From the NCBI RefSeq assembly GCF_000272405.2, contig NZ_AJZM02000080.1, forward strand, positions 1 through 23,013: 23,013 bases of DNA, read 5' to 3'. The notes beneath the pieces are model-generated. The model was not told the DNA's origin. It did no database searches and worked only from the letters and a program-made list of their open reading frames with translations. A program made the translations under genes and the position numbers. This document shows positions 7,807 through 15,653 of the stretch, in pieces; within the stretch, counting starts at the first letter, position 1, and each line of letters opens with the position of its first letter. Origin of the DNA: Vibrio tasmaniensis 1F-187. GTDB taxonomy: Bacteria; Pseudomonadota; Gammaproteobacteria; Enterobacterales; Vibrionaceae.

Positions 7807-9006
7807 ATGCAGTTCGACCTTAAAGACTCAGTAAAAATTTCCATAAACACATTGGTTGTGGGAATGTTTGTTACATCAATTCAGAAAAGTGAGCGTGTTT
7901 ATTTATCTAACGCTGGACGCGTGTCTTCAAAAAAAGGAATTGATACATTAGTTAATAAAGGCATTCAATATGTCTGGGTTGACAAGAAACTCTCTGCCAA
8001 AGGTTGCGAGTTTCATCCCGTGCCTGAGGATGAAACGGCAGATAGGCCACAACAGAGTAATAAAACGTCTCCAAGTAAATTAGCGTCTCGAGAAATAAGG
8101 CAAAAAAATGCAGAGCGAATCATCCAAGAAGCGCGTGGTCTTGCTCAGAAAATTATTACGGCAACATTTGATTCGCATACGTTTGTTGCGGATGAACTGG
8201 ATGGTTGGGCGAATGAGCTGATTGAATCAGCACTGATCAATTCAGATGCCTTGCAATGTGTTTCTGCATTACGTAAGAAAGATGCCTATTTGCTTGAACA
8301 TTCCGTTAATGTCGCCACACTTTTGGTCACTTTTGGCAAGCATTTGGGTTTTGGCAAAGACCGATTAAAGCCATTGGCTATTGGTGGGATTATTCATGAT
8401 GTCGGTAAAGTGCATATCGATGATAACGTTTTGCATAAGCCTTCTCGTTTAACCGAGGAGGAATTCGCTCACATCAAGCAACACCAAGTATTTGCTAAAC
8501 CTATCATTAAAAAAATAGAAGGCTTAAGTCAAATTAGCCGTGATGTATGTTTAATGCACCATGAAAAGTTAGATGGTACAGGTTACCCGAATGGACTGAG
8601 TGGCGAGCAAATCCCGCAGCACGGCCGAATGGCTTGTATCGTCGATATCTATGACGCATTAACGGCTGACCGTTGCTACAAACGTGGAATGAGCCCAGCG
8701 GAAGCGTTTAAAATCATGTTAGGTATGACACCTAATCACTTAGACCGGCAATTGGTGTACAAATTTATTAATTGCATTGGTATTTTCCCTATTGGGGCCA
8801 TCGTTGAGCTGAGCAATGGCCATCTTGGAATTGTATGGTCATCGAATGATGATGCTCCTGTTGAGCCTGTCGTTAAGTGCTTCTATTCACGAAAGAATAA
8901 ACGTTTCATTGACGTCAAGTATGTGGATTTAAAACACAGCTGGCATACGATTGTAAAAGCAATTTCTCCTACGAAGGCTGAAATTGATGTCACCCCTTTC
9001 TTTTAA
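7807..9006 (+). CDS. DUF3391 / HD-GYP cyclic-dinucleotide phosphodiesterase
   Basis: Cytoplasmic protein of 399 residues from the chosen ATG. The N-terminal DUF3391 domain (about 9-130) begins KISINTLVVGMFV. The HD-GYP domain (about 145-310) has intact catalytic motifs: EHSVNVA (His165), IIHDVGK (His197, Asp198), KQHQ (His226), MHHEKLDGTGYP (His251, His252, GYP 259-261) and VDIYDAL (Asp280). It should hydrolyse c-di-GMP and/or 3',3'-cGAMP. From memory, V. cholerae VCA0681 (V-cGAP1) is a 3',3'-cGAMP phosphodiesterase of this architecture next to nap and is the likely ortholog. A TTG three codons upstream is possible, but the ATG fits the family start better. It is monocistronic between two terminators. 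No receiver or transmembrane domain is seen, so the input signal is unknown. Confidence 0.92.
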   Translation: MQFDLKDSVKISINTLVVGMFVTSIQKSERVYLSNAGRVSSKKGIDTLVNKGIQYVWVDKKLSAKGCEFHPVPEDETADRPQQSNKTSPSKLASREIRQKNAERIIQEARGLAQKIITATFDSHTFVADELDGWANELIESALINSDALQCVSALRKKDAYLLEHSVNVATLLVTFGKHLGFGKDRLKPLAIGGIIHDVGKVHIDDNVLHKPSRLTEEEFAHIKQHQVFAKPIIKKIEGLSQISRDVCLMHHEKLDGTGYPNGLSGEQIPQHGRMACIVDIYDALTADRCYKRGMSPAEAFKIMLGMTPNHLDRQLVYKFINCIGIFPIGAIVELSNGHLGIVWSSNDDAPVEPVVKCFYSRKNKRFIDVKYVDLKHSWHTIVKAISPTKAEIDVTPFF

Positions 9007-9082
9007 TAGAGCCTGCTATTCGAGGGGGATGAGGTCAGCACTTTCCATGTATGGCCTGATTAGATAAAACGGACAAGTCTAG

Positions 9083-9107
9083 AAAGCCACTGATTTCAGT
9101 GGCTTTT
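9083..9107 (+). terminator. Rho-independent terminator after the HD-GYP gene
   Basis: AAAGCCACTG, loop ATTT, CAGTGGCTTT, then a short T-run. It is 76 bases after the stop codon. The core stem equals that of the nap-operon terminator at 7448-7476. Pairing A and T tracts could let it work in both directions. Confidence 0.85.
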
Positions 9108-9214
9108 ATGTTTTCAGAAGTTCTTTCATAAACCCTTTACTAGCCCATATCCATATCCAATTTTAATCAATAACCAAACACTCATTTCACCTCCAATTTA
9201 CTCGCTGTTAGGTA

Positions 9215-9236
9215 TATCTATAGATAAATATCTTAG
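9215..9236 (+). promoter_or_regulatory. Palindrome and repeat upstream of the efflux operon
   Basis: TATCTATAGATA (9215-9226) is a perfect 12-base palindrome. TATCTTAG at 9229-9236 partly repeats its left part 14 bases on. It ends 12 bases before the ATG of the outer-membrane gene, within or next to the likely promoter. It could be an operator for the operon's own OmpR-type regulator, or simply an AT-rich -10 region. The rest of 9108-9247 shows no gene. Confidence 0.3.
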
Positions 9237-9247
9237 AGTAAGACAGC

Positions 9248-10614
9248 ATGAACACACACCGCCCCCTATCCGCGTTATTACTACTGGGTAGTCTGACCTA
9301 TCTCACGGGTTGCGCTTCTCTATCACCAACGCCGCAAGCCAGTTTGAACAATACAATCCAGATTCCCGAGCAATGGGAAAGCTCTCAACGATACGTAAAC
9401 ACTACGATGTCAACACAATTGCTCTCGCTGTTCAACAATCAAGCTCTCGCCGATCTGGTTCAAGAAGCCCTCACCAATAACCACGACCTACAAAAACTGC
9501 ACTTCGCTTGAAGCAAGCTGAACTATTAGCGGCTCAAAGTGATCAATACCTTCAACCTTCTTTAAATACAGACTTTCAAGCCTCTAGACAAAAAACAAGT
9601 CAGATTCAGAACAGTCACAAACTGTCTTTGAATTTAAGTTGGGAGTTTGATGTTTGGGGACGCTTAGCTGACACAGCAAGCGCAGCTAACGCGAAACAAC
9701 AGGCAACACAACTTGATTATGTTTACGCACAAAACTCTCTCGCGGCTCGCGTAATAGAGACGTGGCTTGATGTTGCTTACAGAGCAAGAGTGATAGGGGT
9801 TGAGCAACGCTGGCTACAAAGCCTTTCAAATACTGAGAATATTGTACTAGAGCAAGTGCTCGATGGGTTTAAAGAACAAGCAGACCTCGACACCGCTCGT
9901 GCTGCAACATCCAGAGTAAGAGCGAGTTTAGCGGCTAAAGAACAAGATCAGCTTATCGCAATCAGAGGCCTTAATACCTTACGAGGTAAGAGCGACACCC
10001 AGCTTAACCGAATGATTTTCACGATCCCAGAAGTTGAAGCTCCGCCATTACGTCTTCCCGGAGAAATGATTGGATCACGTCCTGACCTCCTTGCCGCTTA
10101 TCAGCAAGTGCTCGCCGCCGACAAAAGCGCGGCAGTTGCTTACAAAGATCTACTGCCTAAATTCACGCTGTCTGCCTCTGTTTATCGTAGCGGTTCAACA
10201 CCAAACCAGCTTATCGACAATCCTTCCCTGTGGAATCTCGTTGGGGGGATCAGCGCACCTCTTCTTGACCAATCATCACTACAAACCCAAGCAAAAATAG
10301 CTCAGCTTCAAGCAGAAGAGAGCTTTGTTGATTACCAAAAGAAACTATTGGTTGCCATCAATGAGGTAGGAAATGCACTAGACAAAGAGTTCTACCTCAA
10401 ACAACAAGAACAGCATTATCGAGATGCTTTTACATTCTCCAAGGCTAGTATGAAAAACTATCAAAACCTTTATCAGGAAGGAGCCAGTGACGTTTTGGCA
10501 CTGCTTATCGCCCAACAATCTATTTACCAATCTAAAATCCAGTTGCTTAATACTCAGCGTACTCGGCTCTCAAACAGAATTACCTTAGGGTTAGCATTAG
10601 GAATGGGGGTTTAA
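9248..10614 (+). pseudogene. Frameshifted TolC/NodT-family outer-membrane efflux lipoprotein
   Basis: Two overlapping frames together make one typical outer-membrane efflux factor of about 455 residues. The first frame (9248-9511, 87 residues) has a lipoprotein signal with lipobox LTGC (Cys22) and the family's early region ending NNHDLQKL. It then stops at TGA 9509-9511. The second frame runs on to 10614 and would read QKTALRLKQAELLAAQ, then the family landmarks LSWEFDVWGRL and SRPDLLAAYQQVLAAD. The switch is a -1 shift at the A5 tract 9492-9496; a sixth A restores one continuous reading frame. The rest of the gene looks undamaged, suggesting a recent deletion, a sequencing error, or slippage-dependent expression. 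If really broken, the downstream pump would need another outer-membrane partner such as TolC. It is first in the operon, one base before the adaptor gene. Confidence 0.88.
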
Positions 10615-10615
10615 A

Positions 10616-11836
10616 ATGAAACAGATACTTGTTACGGCTTTGGGCTTGCTCAGTATCATTGCCACCGCGATGTACATCATGAAGTCAATCCCCGAAGAAA
10701 CAACGTTAGCGCTGGAAGCTCAGTCTCGACAATATATCAAAGTCACCACAGTCGACATTGCTGCCGGGCAACACCGCTCTACCATTGAAGGTTACGGGCA
10801 GGTAATTCCAGAAGAAACTTTAACGCTCACGAGCCAGGTTTCAGGAGTGATTCTTTCAAAAGCAAAAAAATTTCAACTAGGTGAACAAATCTCTAAAGGT
10901 GATCTGCTATTTCACATTGACGATTCCAGTTACCAAGTACTGCTGGCTAACGCAGAAAAGGAGCTAGCTAACGCACAACTTTCGTTTTTCCAAGAACAAC
11001 GCAAACATCAACGTGCTCAAAAAGAGTGGAAAACTTCAGGTATAGAAGAGGCGCCGAGTCCCCTCGCTTTGCGAGAACCTCAGTTTAAAGCAGCAAAGGC
11101 ACGATTAAACGCCGCACAACAAGCAGTTGAAGATGCTAAGCAACAACTAAGCAACACGAATATCCATGCTCCTTTTGATGCCATTGTCAGCCAAAGCAAT
11201 GTCAGCACAAGCAGTGTTGTTGCATCCGGAACCTCGTTGGGACAGATCAAATCCATAGAAACTGCTGAAGTACATCTTCAGCTCACAGAACGCGACTGGC
11301 AACAGATCCCCTCCGATTTGAGTGCACTGTCGGTGACAATTCAGTCAGCATCTGATTTAGATTCAGGGCAACAATGGGCAGCACGGGCGAGTCACCTTTC
11401 ACTGCTCGTGGAACAATCAACACGTATGCGTAACCTCATATTAAAAATAGACTCCCCTCTTCAACAGCCAGAGCCTTTACTGATCGGGAGCTTTGTTAAA
11501 GTTGTCATTCAAGGTAAGAGCTACTCAGATAGTTTTGTAGTTTCATCCTCTTCCATTACTGCAGACGGCAATATTTGGTACGTCAAAGAAGGTCAACTTC
11601 ATCGTCACAAGACTCAATCACTGTTTCAAGATATCGATGCGATTGGTTTTGAACAGGGCAACCTAAATCAACACATCACTTTGGTTGTAAAGCCGTTGTC
11701 CAGCTACGTGGAGGGAATGCAAGTACTCTCGGATAGCCCTCAGACAGACGACACGGACAAACTCGCATTAAATCGGATCCTCCCGACTCCTGCCTCTGGG
11801 GACAAATCACTTAAAGAGGTGAATGATGGACAATAA
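10616..11836 (+). CDS. RND efflux periplasmic adaptor (membrane-fusion protein)
   Basis: HlyD/AcrA-type adaptor of 406 residues linking the RND pump to an outer-membrane channel. It has an N-terminal hydrophobic segment (about 4-24) without a lipobox Cys, so it is anchored by an uncleaved helix or secreted. The barrel-sandwich hybrid domain is shown by VIPEETLTLTSQVSGVI and GDLLFHIDDSSYQ, and by its second half TNIHAPFDAIVSQSNVSTSS. Between them lies an Ala/Gln/Lys-rich alpha-helical hairpin (about 115-180). Beta-barrel and membrane-proximal regions follow. It starts one base after the outer-membrane gene stop and overlaps the pump gene. The substrate cannot be told from sequence. Confidence 0.92.
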   Translation: MKQILVTALGLLSIIATAMYIMKSIPEETTLALEAQSRQYIKVTTVDIAAGQHRSTIEGYGQVIPEETLTLTSQVSGVILSKAKKFQLGEQISKGDLLFHIDDSSYQVLLANAEKELANAQLSFFQEQRKHQRAQKEWKTSGIEEAPSPLALREPQFKAAKARLNAAQQAVEDAKQQLSNTNIHAPFDAIVSQSNVSTSSVVASGTSLGQIKSIETAEVHLQLTERDWQQIPSDLSALSVTIQSASDLDSGQQWAARASHLSLLVEQSTRMRNLILKIDSPLQQPEPLLIGSFVKVVIQGKSYSDSFVVSSSSITADGNIWYVKEGQLHRHKTQSLFQDIDAIGFEQGNLNQHITLVVKPLSSYVEGMQVLSDSPQTDDTDKLALNRILPTPASGDKSLKEVNDGQ

Positions 11837-14800
11837 CCTAAAAACTCATGGCGTTATCGCATGGTTTGTTCACAATCCTGTTGCTGCAAATCTTTTAATG
11901 GTTTTGATCATAGTCGCGGGTGGTTTTTCGGTTATCCAATCACGGGTAGAAAGCTTCCCCTCACTCCCCCCAACCAATATTACGGTAAGTGTCGAATATC
12001 AAAGTGGCTCAGCCCGCTCGGCTGAAGAAAGCATTGCGATAAAAATAGAAGATTCATTGTTAGGTGTAGAAGGCATCAAACAGATACACAGCAGTTCAAA
12101 TAGTGACGGTGCTACGGTAACCATCACTAAGTCGAGTGGCTATTCACTCGACAAACTGCAACAAGATGTAAAAAGTGCGGTTGATGCTATTGGCGATTTA
12201 CCTAGTGAAGCAAAAAAACCAGTGATCACGCGTCAAGCCGACCTTGAAGAGGTAGTTTCAATTAACCTGTTTGGTGACGTGCCTATCGGTGCATTACAGC
12301 GTTATTTAGACGAGTTACGACACAAGCTCCTAAACTCTCCTTTGATACAAAAGGTTGATTACATTGGCCGAAAATCTCAGCAGGTCTCGATTGAAATTGA
12401 CGAGGCCAAATTGCAAGCTTTCAGTCTTACGATGGAGCAAATTGTCAGCCAAATTAGAGCAGAATCATTAACCCAAACGGCCGGCCAGCTCAAAGGTTCT
12501 CAAGGGACGTTAGTTCTTAAAGCGGACCAGCAACACCGCAGCGCGAAAGAGTTCGCTTCGCTGCCAATTAAACGCACAGCAACAGGGCAAACCATACTCT
12601 TGTCCGACGTGGCACATATTGAATTAGAATTTGACGACGACGGCATCATTACTCGTTATAACGGCCATCCATCAGTAGGATTAAAGGTGAAAATGTATGG
12701 TCAATCAAACATCAACCAGCTAGCCCAAGAGACCAAATCCATCGTTGATGCTTACCAATTGACTCTGCCGAACGGTATCCACCTGACCCAATGGAATGAT
12801 CAAAGTGAGCCGATTAAAAACCGTTTATCTTTGCTACTTAAGAACAGTGCTCAAGGTATCGCTCTCGTTGTTATTTTACTGGCTCTGCTCTTAAACATAC
12901 GTGTGGCTTTCTGGGTTGCCGTTGGCCTACCTGTTACGTTTGCCGGTGCAATGGTCCTTATGGGAGATTCTTTCTTTGGACTCACCCTTAATGAATTAAC
13001 CACCTTTGGCTTCATCATGGCCCTCGGAATTGTCGTTGATGATGCAGTCGTCATTGGTGAAAGTATTTACGAACAAAGAGAGAAACACGGAGCTTCCGTT
13101 GAGTCGACCATCGCTGGCGCGCAAAAAGTGGCAACACCAACCACATTTGGTGTGTTGACGACCATCGTCGCTTTTATGTCTCTCAGCTTAATCGAAGGGG
13201 AACTCGGTAAGATCTTTGCGCAATTTGCCATGGCTGCAACTTTCTGTCTGATTTTCTCACTCATTGAGTCCAAATTAATTCTCCCAGCTCACCTTGCCCG
13301 AGTCAAAATGGAACCGACTTCAGCATGGGGTATTCCTGCCGTATGGCACTATATTCAACAGCGTGTTCTACGTGGTTTCAAATACATCACTTGGCATCTC
13401 TACAAACCCTGTTTACAACTGGCTATACGCTACCGTTATGCTGTAATTTGTGGCTTTTTTTCCCTGTGTATTCTAGTTGGCGGCTCGCTAATAACCGGCA
13501 AACTTAAGTCGGTATTTTTCCCAGAGATTTCTACTAACTTCATCACGATCGAGCTCGCATTCGAAGATGATACTGGCTACGGATTAGTACAACGTGAAAC
13601 ACTTAAAGTTGAACAAATGGCGGCATCATTGAATGATTCGTTGGTGAAGCAATATGCGCTGTCTGTACCACCAATCCAAAGTGTATTGGTAGAAACCACC
13701 AATAACAGTTCGCAAATCATTGTTGGCCTTTCGAGCAACACTCAACGCCCAATCAGCGCGGGTGCTATCGCTAAAGAATGGCAATCTATGGTCCCAACAC
13801 TTGAAGGCATAGACAGCGCCAATTTCTTAGCCGATATGATCAGCGATAAAGCCATAAGCATAGAATTAAGAAGTCAAAATAAAGCAACGATCAGCAACGC
13901 AACTCGTGAATTGACTGATCATCTCAATAATGTACAAGGTGTGCATGGAATAAAAAGTAGCCTCGCGAATACACAAGCCCAAATTGATATTAAAGTTAAC
14001 GAAATGGGGTTAACTATGGGGCTTACTACATCGAATCTCTTACAACAACTCAACATGGCCTATCAAGGTTATGAAGTGCAGCAATTTCAAGAAGGTTCGC
14101 ATGAAATAAAGGTCAAAATTCAGTATCCACGGGCAAAAAGACAAACACTGGATAACCTCAAATACGCACAAATTCGCTTGAGCAATGGTAAGTTAGTACC
14201 ACTCAATGCGGTAGCCAATATATCGACTCGATATGTGTCCAAAAATATTGAACGAATGAATCGTAACAGAGTCAACGTGATAACAGCTGATGTTGATAAA
14301 ACGATCGCTTCTCCAGAAGAGATCATTGATAAGCTAGATAGCGACCTGTTTAAAAGATTACAGAATAAGTATCGTGACCTAAACATTGTCCTTTCTGGAC
14401 AGCAACAAGAGCAGGAACAAATATCAAATTCACTGTATAGCGTGTTTGCTATCGCTCTTATCGGCATCTACGCATTGCTTGCAATACCACTCAATTCATA
14501 TTTCCAGCCACTGCTGATCATGTGCACAATTCCATTTGGTATTGTGGGCGCCTTGATGGGACACTTAATCCAAGGGATACCCATCAGTATACTTTCTCTG
14601 TTTGGAATGCTTGCATTAACCGGGGTCGTCGTGAATGATAGCCTCTTACTGATCTCACGCTTTAATACCAAGATAATGAGCGGTGATACCGTATACGAGG
14701 CGTTAATTGAATCAGGAACAGGACGCTTAAGGGCTATTGTGCTGACTTCTGCAACCACGTATTTTGGCTTAGTGCCCTTACTGTCAGAAACCTCTCCTCA

Positions 14801-14981
14801 AGCTCAGTTTTTAATACCAGCAGCTACGTCAATGGGGTATGGAATCTTATTCGCAACGGTAATAACACTTCTTTTGGTACCCGTATTGCTAATGGTTCAA
14901 CAAGATATCAAGCGGCTGTATCACAACATAATTACCCAAAGATCCGCTTCTTTAACTGGGGTTAAGAAAAATGAAATCTAA
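11826..14981 (+). CDS. RND-family efflux pump permease
   Basis: Inner-membrane proton-driven transporter of about 1051 residues, standard RND length. It has 12 predicted membrane helices in two repeats and two large periplasmic loops. TM1 is near AANLLMVLIIVAGGFSVI. The TM4 proton-relay acids are present in GIVVDDAVVIGESI (Asp405, Asp406). In TM10 the Lys of AcrB-type pumps (Lys940) is replaced: the segment reads GVVVNDSLLL (Asn937, Asp938). This places it in a different subgroup from AcrB. The second ATG is chosen because GAGG (11816-11819) is six bases from it but only three from the ATG at 11823. It overlaps the adaptor gene by 11 bases and the regulator gene by 11. Substrates are unknown; drugs, bile salts or envelope compounds are possible. 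Confidence 0.93.
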   Translation: MDNNLKTHGVIAWFVHNPVAANLLMVLIIVAGGFSVIQSRVESFPSLPPTNITVSVEYQSGSARSAEESIAIKIEDSLLGVEGIKQIHSSSNSDGATVTITKSSGYSLDKLQQDVKSAVDAIGDLPSEAKKPVITRQADLEEVVSINLFGDVPIGALQRYLDELRHKLLNSPLIQKVDYIGRKSQQVSIEIDEAKLQAFSLTMEQIVSQIRAESLTQTAGQLKGSQGTLVLKADQQHRSAKEFASLPIKRTATGQTILLSDVAHIELEFDDDGIITRYNGHPSVGLKVKMYGQSNINQLAQETKSIVDAYQLTLPNGIHLTQWNDQSEPIKNRLSLLLKNSAQGIALVVILLALLLNIRVAFWVAVGLPVTFAGAMVLMGDSFFGLTLNELTTFGFIMALGIVVDDAVVIGESIYEQREKHGASVESTIAGAQKVATPTTFGVLTTIVAFMSLSLIEGELGKIFAQFAMAATFCLIFSLIESKLILPAHLARVKMEPTSAWGIPAVWHYIQQRVLRGFKYITWHLYKPCLQLAIRYRYAVICGFFSLCILVGGSLITGKLKSVFFPEISTNFITIELAFEDDTGYGLVQRETLKVEQMAASLNDSLVKQYALSVPPIQSVLVETTNNSSQIIVGLSSNTQRPISAGAIAKEWQSMVPTLEGIDSANFLADMISDKAISIELRSQNKATISNATRELTDHLNNVQGVHGIKSSLANTQAQIDIKVNEMGLTMGLTTSNLLQQLNMAYQGYEVQQFQEGSHEIKVKIQYPRAKRQTLDNLKYAQIRLSNGKLVPLNAVANISTRYVSKNIERMNRNRVNVITADVDKTIASPEEIIDKLDSDLFKRLQNKYRDLNIVLSGQQQEQEQISNSLYSVFAIALIGIYALLAIPLNSYFQPLLIMCTIPFGIVGALMGHLIQGIPISILSLFGMLALTGVVVNDSLLLISRFNTKIMSGDTVYEALIESGTGRLRAIVLTSATTYFGLVPLLSETSPQAQFLIPAATSMGYGILFATVITLLLVPVLLMVQQDIKRLYHNIITQRSASLTGVKKNEI

Positions 14982-15651
14982 CTTATCTATCAACGTGTTA
15001 TTAGTTGAAGATGACAAGGAGCTCGCCGCTTCTGTTGCAGAGTTTCTCGAATTTGAAAACATCAAATGCGATCATGCTTACAACGGGTTAAGCGGTTTTA
15101 CACTCGCAAAACAAAACTACTATGACGTTATTCTTCTTGACCTAATGTTACCTAAAATAGATGGTTTTACTGTCTGTGAAAGACTTCGAGACGACAGTGA
15201 CGATACGCCTATTTTGATGCTGACAGCAAAAGATACGCTGCAAGACAAAGAAGCTGGCTTCAATGCTGGCACTGATGACTACTTAATCAAGCCATTTGCA
15301 ATGAAAGAGCTCGCCTTACGTATCAAGGCGCTCTCTAAGCGAAGAAGTAGCCAACAAAAAAGGTTAGTACAAGGTGACTTAGTCTATGACCTAGAAAGCC
15401 AGCAAGTATCAAGATCAGGACAAGTCTTGGACTTAAATCGACTCAATCTAATGCTTTTAGAACTCCTCATGCGCCGAACTCCACAAGTCGTTACTCGTAG
15501 AGAAATAGAGGAGTGTTTGTGGCCAAATGACGCACCAGAAAGTAACAACATAAAAGTACAGGTTTATCAACTGAGACAAAAAATCGATAAGCCTTTTGAA
15601 TCTAAGTTGATTGAAACCGTCGTTGGCCAAGGTCTGAGGATAAAAGAGTAA
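14971..15651 (+). CDS. OmpR/PhoB-type response regulator of the efflux operon
   Basis: 226 residues. The receiver domain has acidic residues in LLVEDD, phospho-acceptor Asp57 in LLDLMLPKIDG, the Thr in MLTAKD and the Lys in DYLIKPF. The C-terminal winged-helix DNA-binding domain (about 130-224) contains VVTRREIEECLWP and NNIKVQVYQLRQKID. The usual final motif of the type TVxGxGYRL reads TVVGQGLRIKE, a small departure. It overlaps the pump gene by 11 bases and ends two bases before the kinase gene, so all five genes are probably one transcript. Local control of the pump genes is the natural inference. A candidate site is the palindrome at 9215-9226. Confidence 0.93.
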   Translation: MKSNLSINVLLVEDDKELAASVAEFLEFENIKCDHAYNGLSGFTLAKQNYYDVILLDLMLPKIDGFTVCERLRDDSDDTPILMLTAKDTLQDKEAGFNAGTDDYLIKPFAMKELALRIKALSKRRSSQQKRLVQGDLVYDLESQQVSRSGQVLDLNRLNLMLLELLMRRTPQVVTRREIEECLWPNDAPESNNIKVQVYQLRQKIDKPFESKLIETVVGQGLRIKE

Positions 15652-15653
15652 CC

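Noticed and set aside
9490..9511. Programmed -1 ribosomal frameshift as the main explanation for the split gene
   Set aside because: The codons are CTA CAA AAA CTG, which do not form a classical X XXY YYZ heptamer, and I see no clear stimulatory Shine-Dalgarno or stem-loop. A one-base deletion is simpler, although slippage stays possible.
9508..10614. Second half of the outer-membrane gene as an independent gene starting at TTG 9508
   Set aside because: It has no ribosome-binding site, lacks a signal peptide, and begins in the middle of the efflux-factor domain. A frameshift of one gene explains it better.
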